From Puniceicoccaceae bacterium (GTDB lineage Bacteria; Verrucomicrobiota; Verrucomicrobiia; Opitutales; Coraliomargaritaceae): a stretch of 5,582 nt of DNA. The notes under the pieces were generated by a model. The model saw only the letters and a program-made list of their open reading frames with translations. It had not been told where the DNA came from and did no database searches. Each line of letters begins with the position of its first letter. Within the stretch, counting starts at the first letter, position 1. Position numbers and translations under genes: made by a program. Location of the stretch: assembly GCA_003566795.1 (NCBI GenBank), contig PXBU01000412.1:1-5582 (forward strand). Reading direction: 5' to 3'. Below, in pieces: positions 1 to 5,466 of this stretch.

Positions 1-1135
1 CCGCATTGGCATTCATTTTTTTGATCACATCGGGAGCGGCCTGCATTTCATGGGCCAAGCGGCCCAAATCGCGCCCGTAAGGAGGCACGTGAAATGCCGA
101 AGTTCGCAAGACGAGATCCCCATAGTGAGGCGATGCGGGATTCACTGCCAGCGCACCGACCATGATGTCTCCCTCAATCGAGGCATACTTGGTCAAACTA
201 GTCACCAGCACATCAGCATAGGGCAAGACCTTGACGTTGTAGATGGATGCGATGGTCGGATCGACCACCATCACACCCCCCGCCGCCCGCACCGCCTCTG
301 CGATGCGGTTTAAGTCGCAAATTCGAATGAGGGGATTGGAGGGGCATTCGACCACCACCGCCGCCAGGCGATCCCCCAATTCACGAATCCTCGCCAACAA
401 GGCATCCAGGTCAGCCACATCGTAGAGGCACTCGAGGCACTCGTCCTCACCGAGAAATTCCTGCAATACACAACCGGAATCCAGATAAAGCCATCCCAGT
501 TGAATCCAAGCCGTTCGCCCGCGACTCTGCTGACATTCCCGCACGGCACGAAAGCCGGCATAAAATGCATTCATCCCGGAGGCGCAGACCAGCACATCTG
601 ACTGGCGGCAGGCGATTTGTTCCGCCAGTTCCCGCTCGACTTGATCCAGTGCATTGCCCCCGAACGTAGCCTCCTCGAAGCGGGATTTCCGTAGTCCATA
701 AGCGATCAGTAAATCCTCGGCATGCCGCGAGGAAATACCGCAACCGGTATGCTGCACGAATTTGCGCACCTGCTGCGCCAGGTCGCGGTCAACCGCATCA
801 AAGTAGACCAAATAGACATCGGCACCTGCGGCCTCGACCCTCAGGCTGCTCAGGCCACAACCAATGTAATCGACCAAATCCTGAGTCGCCCGCCGACTGG
901 GAATCAAGACTGCGGCACGGCCCGCCAGCCCATGCTCTGCAACATAGAAATCAATCAGTTCCCGCACAAACTCATGCACGACAAAACGCGGGTAGCCCGA
1001 CTTCAATGCATGGAGCACCCGTGGCACCTTCTCCTCATAGCCACGCACATCGTCCATGGTCGGCAAGCTGCTGATCACGGCGTGCGGGCTGTCCGGCCAA
1101 CGGGCACCCAAAGAAAAATGTCGAAGCGATGTCAT
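1..1135 (-). CDS. STR2/Met-7-like cystathionine gamma-synthase (PLP enzyme), C-terminus beyond window
   Basis: Partial gene: 378 codons are visible and it runs off the left edge. The family (Cys/Met metabolism PLP enzymes, fold type I) makes cystathionine from an activated homoserine and cysteine in the cytoplasm. Numbering from the ATG at 1135, the core motifs are CASGMNAF (184-191, phosphate-binding region), Y217 in GWLYLDS, ECPSNPL (263-269), VVDPT with D292, and TSLTKY with the PLP lysine K316. The D292-K316 spacing matches the family. The catalytic core starts about 115 residues later than in E. coli MetB. The N-terminal extension carries PDSPHAVISSLPT, GYEE and SGYPRFVVH, and later QHTGCGISSRHAE, which I recognise from fungal STR2/Met-7 enzymes. 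The start is uncertain: in-frame ATGs also lie at 1156 and 1180, and none has a strong Shine-Dalgarno. The family assignment is firm, but substrate choice (O-acetyl-, O-succinyl- or phosphohomoserine) cannot be read here. Confidence 0.9.
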   Translation of the reverse strand, partial: MTSLRHFSLGARWPDSPHAVISSLPTMDDVRGYEEKVPRVLHALKSGYPRFVVHEFVRELIDFYVAEHGLAGRAAVLIPSRRATQDLVDYIGCGLSSLRVEAAGADVYLVYFDAVDRDLAQQVRKFVQHTGCGISSRHAEDLLIAYGLRKSRFEEATFGGNALDQVERELAEQIACRQSDVLVCASGMNAFYAGFRAVRECQQSRGRTAWIQLGWLYLDSGCVLQEFLGEDECLECLYDVADLDALLARIRELGDRLAAVVVECPSNPLIRICDLNRIAEAVRAAGGVMVVDPTIASIYNVKVLPYADVLVTSLTKYASIEGDIMVGALAVNPASPHYGDLVLRTSAFHVPPYGRDLGRLAHEMQAAPDVIKKMNANA

Positions 1136-1203
1136 AAAAAAAACCCGGGAACCCATTTCTTTACAGCCGACACAAAACATGCAAGCTACATGTCTCAATT
1201 ACA
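1136..1203. promoter_or_regulatory. Divergent promoter region between the cystathionine synthase and amidase genes
   Basis: These 68 bases separate two genes that start in opposite directions, so both promoters probably lie here or inside the 5' coding ends. I see no convincing -35/-10 pair on either strand. TTTACA at 1160-1165 is the best -35-like hexamer on the plus strand, but no good -10 follows it. A small dyad, ACATG (1177-1181) and CATGT (1189-1193) around 7 nt, could be an operator half-site pair, but it is short enough to be chance. Eight A residues at 1136-1143 abut the minus-strand ATG. Confidence 0.35.
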
Positions 1204-2112
1204 ATGCATTACAGTCGTCGCCAGTTTACCAAAAGCGCACTACTTGCCGGTGTCTCCTGCTTCAGCTTGGGAAATCCGCTTTTAGCAGCTGCCGCTTCGG
1301 TTTATGTCGTGCAACCTGGAGATACACTCTCGGGAATCTCCCGGCGCCATCGCGTCAGCACCACCGCCCTGCGCCAGGCAAACGATCTATCCGGTGACCT
1401 GATCTGGGCCGGCCAAGAATTAAACATTCCCGGCGCAGCCTCCTCGACCGGAACTGCGGCACCCACCACTACCCATCACATTGTGCGTGCGGGTGATACC
1501 CTGAGTGGCCTGGCGATTCAATATGGGGTCACAGTCGCGCAGATTAAAAGAGACAACGCACTGCGCAGTGACGTCATCCGCATCGGCCAGCGGCTGACCA
1601 TCTCCTCGGGCAGCCAGAGTGGGCGCGATTACCTCGCCGGAGTGCGCGCGGCCACCGCCCGCATCAATGTCCGGCGGGATAATTGGGTGCGGATCGTCGT
1701 CCACCACAGCGGCATCAGGAATGGTAACGCCGCGCGGTATGACGCCGCACACCGTCGCCGCGGCATGCAGAATGGCCTGGCCTACCACTTTTTAATCGGT
1801 AACGGAGTCGACTCCGGCGACGGCGAAATTGAGATTGGTCCCCGTTGGCACAACCAGCTGCTGGGCGGCCACGTAAAAAGTTACCGGATCAACCTGACTG
1901 CGATCGGTATTTGCCTGGTGGGCAATTTTGAGGAAACCCACCCGAGTGCACGTCAACTGGCAGCCTTTACCCAACTGATGGACTGGCTGCGCGGCGAGGT
2001 GGTGCCCAAGGCTCAAAGGTTCGCCGGGCACCGGGAGCTAAGGGGCGAGCAAACCGTTTGCCCCGGAAGAAATTTTCCGCTGGCCGCCATGCACCGGCGA
2101 TACGGCAGCTAG
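1204..2112 (+). CDS. Exported LysM-LysM-amidase (N-acetylmuramoyl-L-alanine amidase, Amidase_2/PGRP fold)
   Basis: 302 residues. The enzyme is expected to cut the bond between N-acetylmuramic acid and L-alanine in peptidoglycan, anchored to the wall by LysM repeats. The N-terminus has SRRQFTK (4-10), which fits the twin-arginine motif, followed by a hydrophobic stretch and Ala-rich residues 28-31 where signal peptidase could cut. LysM 1 spans about 32-76 (VVQPGDTLSGIS), a Ser/Thr/Ala linker runs 78-90, and LysM 2 spans about 91-134 (IVRAGDTLSGLA). The amidase domain covers about 160-295. Likely zinc ligands are H167 or H168 in IVVHHS, H276 in AGHRE and C286 in TVCPG; AYHFLIGNG (193-201) and GICLVGNFE (235-243) are typical core strands. 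All expected ligands are present, so it looks active. The start is supported by the position of the twin-arginine motif, since there is no clear Shine-Dalgarno. It ends 6 nt from a convergent gene. Cell division, turnover or muropeptide recycling roles cannot be separated from the sequence. Confidence 0.93.
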   Translation: MHYSRRQFTKSALLAGVSCFSLGNPLLAAAASVYVVQPGDTLSGISRRHRVSTTALRQANDLSGDLIWAGQELNIPGAASSTGTAAPTTTHHIVRAGDTLSGLAIQYGVTVAQIKRDNALRSDVIRIGQRLTISSGSQSGRDYLAGVRAATARINVRRDNWVRIVVHHSGIRNGNAARYDAAHRRRGMQNGLAYHFLIGNGVDSGDGEIEIGPRWHNQLLGGHVKSYRINLTAIGICLVGNFEETHPSARQLAAFTQLMDWLRGEVVPKAQRFAGHRELRGEQTVCPGRNFPLAAMHRRYGS

Positions 2113-2118
2113 CCCCAT

Positions 2119-3099
2119 TCAAGCCTCCACCAAGCGTCGATTCGGCGATGCCTGCGCCGCTGCCCGGGCGACGATGGCCTGCAGTGCTCCGGCGAGCTGT
2201 GGATATTTGAACTGGTAGCCCTCCTGCAGCAAATGATCCGGCGCGACCTTCCGGCTCTTCAAGACCAACTCGGTTTCGGTGCGTATCAAAAAAGCCCCGA
2301 TCGCTAAAAGCAACTTCGGCGTGGGCAGCCCGACGTAGCGGGCCAGGCCACCGACGGCCTCCCGGATGGCTCGCATGAATGCCACGTTCCGCAGCGCTTG
2401 GGGCGCGGCGCAGTTATAAAGGCTGCCAGTGAGCCGACCTTCAATGACGGCAGCCACGATGCCGCAGAAGTCATCGACATGCAGCCAACTGACCCACTGT
2501 TGTCCCCCACCCTGATGCCCCCCGAGACCGCATTTGGCCAGGGTGAGCAGAGGAACCATCGCACCACCATCGGCACCGAGCGTGATCGCCACCCGCAGGC
2601 AAACCTGTTTCGTCGCGGGCAAGGTCCAGCGGTTAAACTCAGCCTCCCACTCGCGACAAACGCCAACGGAAAATCCCTCGCCAATCACGCCGCAGCTTTC
2701 CGTATTGGCCGGAGCATCACCTCGCGTATCGGCATAGATCGTGGCACTGGCCGCATTCACCCAGATTTTAGGCGGTGTCACACAATCCTTAATCGCCAGG
2801 GCCAAAATCCGCGTGCTTTTGAGGCGGCTCTCCAGAATGAGACGACGATTCGTCGAGGTGTAACGGCAATCCACGCTGCGGCCCGCCAGGTTAATCACAG
2901 CGTGCGCACCGTCCAACTCCGCGCACCAGGCACCCTTGGTCACGCCATCCCAAAAGGCGATGCGGGCGTTCGCCACCACCGCCCCCAAGCGGCGGGTTAA
3001 AACGACCACCTCGTAGCCCGCTTGAGATAATTGCCTGGCCAGGGCGCGACCAAGAAAGCCGCTACCACCAGCGAGAATAACTTTTTTTCTATTTTTCAT
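2119..3099 (-). CDS. TIGR01777-family NAD(P)-binding epimerase-like protein (extended SDR, YfcH/SDR39U1-like)
   Basis: 326 residues, about the usual length for the family. A Rossmann fold begins at once: VILAGGSGFLGRAL contains the GGxGFxG dinucleotide-binding motif at 11-17. INLAGRSV (69-76) and RYTSTNRRLILESR (79-92) match the family signature after the fourth strand (usually NLAG...RWT...SR). WLHVDDF (205-211) and YNCAAP (228-233) are the expected later motifs. The C-terminal part, from about 250 to LLQEGYQFKYPQL (290-302), looks like the DUF1731 tail. Y122 in NAASATIY sits where SDRs have the catalytic tyrosine, but no YxxxK follows, which is common in this family. The substrate is unknown for most members. 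Expected to be cytosolic. The gene is the first one downstream of the 3100-3344 gap on its strand and converges on the amidase gene. The ribosome binding site is weak (GAAAG directly abuts the ATG). The family is confident; the reaction is not. Confidence 0.93.
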   Translation of the reverse strand: MKNRKKVILAGGSGFLGRALARQLSQAGYEVVVLTRRLGAVVANARIAFWDGVTKGAWCAELDGAHAVINLAGRSVDCRYTSTNRRLILESRLKSTRILALAIKDCVTPPKIWVNAASATIYADTRGDAPANTESCGVIGEGFSVGVCREWEAEFNRWTLPATKQVCLRVAITLGADGGAMVPLLTLAKCGLGGHQGGGQQWVSWLHVDDFCGIVAAVIEGRLTGSLYNCAAPQALRNVAFMRAIREAVGGLARYVGLPTPKLLLAIGAFLIRTETELVLKSRKVAPDHLLQEGYQFKYPQLAGALQAIVARAAAQASPNRRLVEA

Positions 3100-3155
3100 C
3101 TTTCAATTTTGCGGGCCTTCGCTTGTGGAGAGTGCGCGGCCTATGTGAGATTCTT

Positions 3156-3189
3156 GCGCGAAGCGGCATCCAGCAAGCTCGCGCCCTAC
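3156..3189 (-). repeat. Degenerate REP-like hairpin with GTAG head
   Basis: On the minus strand GTAG (3189-3186) is followed by GCGCGAGC (3184-3177), a 12-nt loop, and GCTTCGCGC (3164-3156). The arms pair over 8 bp with a single bulged base. The GTAG head resembles the clear REPs at 3226-3302, but the arm sequence and loop length differ. It may be a decayed or different-subfamily REP, or a chance GC-rich hairpin. Confidence 0.35.
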
Positions 3190-3200
3190 TCCGGGATCAT

Positions 3201-3226
3201 CTAAGTTTTTTCACAAAAAATTTTAG
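3201..3226. repeat. AT-rich inverted repeat, possible terminator
   Basis: CTAAGTTTTTT (3201-3211) and AAAAAATTTTAG (3215-3226) are near-complementary around CAC, giving about ten pairs with a small internal bulge. It lies directly beyond the REP pair on the downstream side of the minus-strand membrane-protein gene, so the minus-strand transcript meets GC-rich REP stems and then a run of six U. It could help end that transcript, although the U-run is about 9 nt past the last REP stem, which is not canonical spacing. Confidence 0.35.
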
Positions 3227-3302
3227 TAGCGGAACGGCGAAGCCGTTTCGATCACCAGCACTAAGGAGGCATCTGTTCGAAATGGGTTCCCCATTCCGCT
3301 AC
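3226..3302. repeat. Inverted pair of REP palindromes (BIME-like), GAA-loop type
   Basis: Plus-strand REP at 3226-3250: GTAG, stem CGGAACGGC (3230-3238), loop GAA, stem GCCGTTTCG (3242-3250). Minus-strand REP at 3302-3278: GTAG (3302-3299), stem CGGAATGGG (3298-3290), loop GAA, stem CCCATTTCG (3286-3278). Each stem is 9 bp with one G-T wobble at the third pair. The two copies differ at two stem positions, each matched by a compensating change, so the fold rather than the exact sequence is kept. A 27-nt spacer separates the units. GTAG (or GGAG) heads are a known hallmark of REPs mobilised by RAYT (TnpA-REP) tyrosine transposases. No RAYT gene is in the window. Confidence 0.85.
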
Positions 3303-3344
3303 GAGAATTGAAACGACTGATTTGGAAGCGCACTGCATTCTTAT

Positions 3345-3713
3345 TCAGGCGTTAAGCGGCGGGGGACGGCGGCCTTTCTTCCGCATCTTATCGAAGTTGA
3401 ACATATTGAAGAAGTGCATCGCTCCCAGCACGATCAGGACGATGCCCACCTTGGTGGTCAGGTATTCGACCGCACCGACGACACTCTCCGGATGCGCTCC
3501 GTATTTCAAAAACATCAGCACGAAGCCGAGGTTCACCAAATAGAAGCCCACGCGTAGCAGATGATTGACAGAGGCAGCCATCTCGTCGTTGCCGTGGAAG
3601 GCCTCCAGCAGGAAGATATGCCCCGCCTTGTAGAGAGTTTGAGCGACCCAAGCCGTCATCGCAATTGTAGCGACGGCGTAAAGGGCATAAGTGAATAATA
3701 CGAGCGTGTCCAT
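3345..3713 (-). CDS. Small three-helix integral membrane protein, second gene of GbsR operon
   Basis: 122 residues, not assigned to a named family. Predicted membrane segments by eye are about 4-24, 49-70 and 84-106. The first loop (25-48) is polar and carries H32, H40 and acidic residues (GNDE, 41-44). The strongest-looking block is VNHLLRVGFYLVNLGF (49-64), and a second one is MHFFNMFNF (99-107). The tail (108-122) is basic and proline-rich (MRKKGRRPPP), which suggests a cytoplasmic C-terminus. GAAAGGA at 3727-3721 on the minus strand, 7 nt before the ATG, is a good Shine-Dalgarno. The gene starts 42 nt after the GbsR-family stop on the same strand, so co-transcription is likely. I recall similar small membrane proteins next to GbsR-family genes in Bacteroidota-like genomes, but cannot name a function. 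A transporter accessory or stress protein would be a guess. Confidence 0.85.
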   Translation of the reverse strand: MDTLVLFTYALYAVATIAMTAWVAQTLYKAGHIFLLEAFHGNDEMAASVNHLLRVGFYLVNLGFVLMFLKYGAHPESVVGAVEYLTTKVGIVLIVLGAMHFFNMFNFDKMRKKGRRPPPLNA

Positions 3714-3755
3714 TGTCTGATCCTTTCTATGAGAGCATTGATACGATTAACGGCC

Positions 3756-4271
3756 TCATCGGAACCGTTTGATTAAGAATGGCAGCACCTTGCTCTCTTC
3801 GGAGCGTGCCACTTTGTCGAGAACGAGGTCGGCCGTCTGGACGAACTCGGCGAGTGCCTTGGTTTGCGAGGCAAAGAGCTGCTGCTCGGGGTCGTTCTTT
3901 TTAAACGACTGCTTCGAGGAGGATTGGAGCAGTTGCAGCGCCGGATCGATCTCGCGGCGCTTCCGCTCGCGGGCGATGGTGCAGAACATGGTCCACACGT
4001 CTTTCTCGGCTTCGAAATATTCCTTGCGGTCGCCAGGGTAGGTCACCCGGCGAATGAGTCCCCAACCAGCGAGGTCGCGCAGGTTGCTGTTGGCATTGCC
4101 GCGACTGATCTTGAGCTCCTGCATGATCTCGTTGGTATCGACCGGCTCCACCGCCATCATCAGATACGCATGGATCTGAGCCATCGTTCGGTTAATGCCC
4201 CAGCTGCTGCCCAGAACGCCCCATTGCGCGATGAACTCCGCTTTGGTTTGTTTAAAGTCTTTATCATCCAT
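3756..4271 (-). CDS. GbsR/MarR-family winged-helix transcriptional regulator
   Basis: 171 residues, typical for the GbsR group (COG1510) of MarR-like repressors; Bacillus GbsR controls glycine betaine synthesis from choline. The N-terminal helix has the group signature WGVLGSSWGINRTMAQIHAY (17-36). The winged helix spans about 30-95: VDTNEIMQELKIS (44-56) and the recognition helix SRGNANSNLRDLAGWG (56-71), then the wing (about 72-86, containing GDRKEYF) and AEKDVW (88-93). The C-terminal part (about 95-170) is helical and charged and probably dimerises. No ligand-binding residues can be assigned, and nothing nearby makes or moves betaine or choline, so the ligand is open. It is the first gene of a two-gene operon, and a strong palindrome ends 5 nt upstream of its ATG, which suggests autorepression. 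The Shine-Dalgarno is poor (CAGGT almost touching the ATG), so translation may be low or the transcript nearly leaderless. Confidence 0.93.
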   Translation of the reverse strand: MDDKDFKQTKAEFIAQWGVLGSSWGINRTMAQIHAYLMMAVEPVDTNEIMQELKISRGNANSNLRDLAGWGLIRRVTYPGDRKEYFEAEKDVWTMFCTIARERKRREIDPALQLLQSSSKQSFKKNDPEQQLFASQTKALAEFVQTADLVLDKVARSEESKVLPFLIKRFR

Positions 4272-4276
4272 ACCTG

Positions 4277-4300
4277 AACTTTCAGTAAATACTGAAAGTT
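4277..4300. promoter_or_regulatory. 24-bp palindromic operator, likely bound by the adjacent GbsR-family protein
   Basis: AACTTTCAGT (4277-4286) and ACTGAAAGTT (4291-4300) are perfect inverted repeats. Counting the inner A-T pair, the arms are 11 bp around a 2-nt centre. It starts 5 nt upstream of the regulator's ATG (4271), where a bound dimer would block the promoter, or the leader and ribosome binding site. It is AT-rich with no trailing T-run, so it does not look like a terminator. Assignment to the GbsR-family protein is inferred from position and symmetry. Confidence 0.75.
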
Positions 4301-4340
4301 TTGCAAGTAAAAAATGAAAATATTTTGAGATATTCGCCCT

Positions 4341-4409
4341 GTAGCGGGATGGCGATAGCCATTCCGATTCGCGCCGTACCTATCGGCATCACTATCGTGC
4401 TGCCGCTAC
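4341..4409. repeat. Inverted pair of REP palindromes (BIME-like), GATA-loop type
   Basis: Plus-strand REP at 4341-4366: GTAG, stem CGGGATGGC (4345-4353), loop GATA, stem GCCATTCCG (4358-4366); nine pairs including one G-T. Minus-strand REP at 4409-4384: GTAG (4409-4406), stem CGGCAGCAC (4405-4397), loop GATA (4396-4393), stem GTGATGCCG (4392-4384); eight pairs and one G-A mismatch. The spacer is 17 nt. It has the same architecture as the pair at 3226-3302 but a four-base loop and different stem sequences, so probably a sister subfamily. It lies between the divergent regulator and exosortase genes. Confidence 0.82.
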
Positions 4410-4566
4410 CGAGGACTAAAATTCAATGAGTATTTTATTGGCCATTTCAAACGCGGCACTATCAAGCAGGTCCAAAAAACGATCAAACATGCCTATCCGC
4501 TCACTGACACAGCTTACTGAGAATTACCACTCGCAGTAAACCTGAACCTAGGCAAACTCGCCGAAA
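4410..4566 (+). other. Exosortase upstream region with a possible 37-codon ORF and a start-less open frame
   Basis: The stretch between the REP pair and the exosortase ATG. An ORF at 4426-4539 (37 codons, beginning MSILLAISNAAL) has GAGGA at 4411-4415, 10 nt before its ATG, but is Ser/Lys-rich and unlike anything I know. A different frame, with no start codon, stays open from 4359 to a TGA ending at 4521; its later part contains EYFIGHFKRGTIKQV and has a protein-like mix, so it might be the 3' tail of a lost gene. TTGGCC (4438-4443) with TATCAA (4460-4465) at 16 nt is a weak promoter candidate for the exosortase. None of these is strong. Confidence 0.3.
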
Positions 4567-5466
4567 ATGCAGCTCCGCCGCCAACTTGCCACTAGCCTCA
4601 AAGAGAAGGTCCGCCTCCCGGACTTCTGGCCGAACTGCGGTGTCTTCGCGCTACTGGGATTTATATTTTTACCGGTCACGCTGTGGTTCACCGCCAGCGC
4701 CCATGAGCAAAGTCGGCTGTTGCACGCACTGATTGTGCTGGCTCTGGCGACTGTCATGCTGGTCCGCTACGGCGGCGTTGAGATCCAAGACACCCTGAGC
4801 CTGAATCCATCGGCGCGGCGGGCTTTGATTGCCAGTTTTGTGCTGTTGCTGGTCCAGGTGATCGGGAGCAGCGTCGCGCCCAATAGTTGGCGGGGCGCCT
4901 TCTCCCTACTGGTGATCCCCGCCTACTGCTGCGGACTCGCCGCCTTTGTCCGTTTCGTTTTCGGCCAGGGCACGCGGCGACTCACACGAACCACCACCGG
5001 CACCTTCTGCGCCTTTCTACTACTCAGCATCTTGATGCAGCCGCTGGACTGGCCGCTGCGCGGACTGGCCGGCACCTGGAGTGCCTCTGCCCTCGAATTC
5101 ATTGGTAAAAAGGTCGAGCTTGGCCTCGTTTCAGCCGAAGGCGGCCTGCCGAAACTCATTCTGTGGGTGGAGGAGCAGCCCTTCCACGTCGCCTCCGAAT
5201 GTAATGGCTTCGGGGTGATCCTCACGAGTTTGCTGATTGGCTTGCTGCTCGCGCTTCATCGCCGTCTAAGCGTTTTCGACACCGCGCTGAATATGGTCGG
5301 CGGCCTGATGATCGGATTCGCCTTCAACATCCTGCGCATCGTCATTATCGTGCTGCTCGCCCCCCACATGATGGATCACTACATGCTCATGCACGAGATC
5401 GTGGGCGGCATTACCTATTGGGGCTGCCTCATCTTGCTCTGGATTTTATTCAAGGGTCCCAGGTGA
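4567..5466 (+). CDS. Exosortase (transmembrane protein-sorting cysteine protease/transpeptidase)
   Basis: 299 residues with about eight membrane segments (roughly 24-44, 51-68, 86-104, 110-131, 145-160, 214-232, 241-265, 280-296). Exosortases sit in the inner membrane and process exported proteins that end in a PEP-CTERM-type tail, often together with exopolysaccharide export. The proposed catalytic triad is complete: C212 in VASECNGFGV (208-217), R257 in FNILRI (253-258) and H276 in MHEIVGG (275-281). The stretch before the Cys, from PLDWPLRG (159-166) to FHVAS, fits the usual region between the fifth helix and the active site. The active-site context is CNG rather than the CSG seen in many XrtA-type enzymes, so the subtype is unclear. 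A TAG in frame at 4549-4551 makes this ATG the first possible start; no good Shine-Dalgarno is seen. No sorting-tail substrate or EpsI-like partner is visible in the window. The regulator operon upstream is divergent and probably unrelated. Confidence 0.93.
   Translation: MQLRRQLATSLKEKVRLPDFWPNCGVFALLGFIFLPVTLWFTASAHEQSRLLHALIVLALATVMLVRYGGVEIQDTLSLNPSARRALIASFVLLLVQVIGSSVAPNSWRGAFSLLVIPAYCCGLAAFVRFVFGQGTRRLTRTTTGTFCAFLLLSILMQPLDWPLRGLAGTWSASALEFIGKKVELGLVSAEGGLPKLILWVEEQPFHVASECNGFGVILTSLLIGLLLALHRRLSVFDTALNMVGGLMIGFAFNILRIVIIVLLAPHMMDHYMLMHEIVGGITYWGCLILLWILFKGPR

Noticed and set aside
722..1285. Plus-strand ORF of 187 codons antisense to the cystathionine synthase gene
   Set aside because: It is a shadow of the well-supported minus-strand PLP enzyme, overlaps the amidase start, and its translation has no recognisable domain.
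1204..1300. Lipoprotein signal at Cys19 of the amidase
   Set aside because: The residues before the Cys (Gly-Val-Ser) do not fit a lipobox, and the Ala-rich site at 28-31 is a better cleavage point.
2398..3000. Plus-strand ORF of 200 codons across the epimerase-like gene
   Set aside because: It is antisense to a gene with clear SDR motifs; its composition is that of a reverse-strand shadow and no domain is visible.
3123..3311. ORF of 62 codons through the REP region
   Set aside because: It reads straight through three hairpins and the AT-rich repeat, so the open frame is a by-product of the palindromes.
3864..4277. Plus-strand ORF of 137 codons opposite the GbsR-family gene
   Set aside because: It is fully antisense to a confidently recognised regulator, with no start signals and no domain.
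4277..4300. Reading the palindrome as a rho-independent terminator
   Set aside because: It lies just before a start codon, is AT-rich, and has no T-run on either side in the expected place.
3226..4409. Composite transposon or insertion sequence with inverted ends
   Set aside because: No transposase gene lies between the ends, no target-site duplication was seen, and the ends are explained by REP units.
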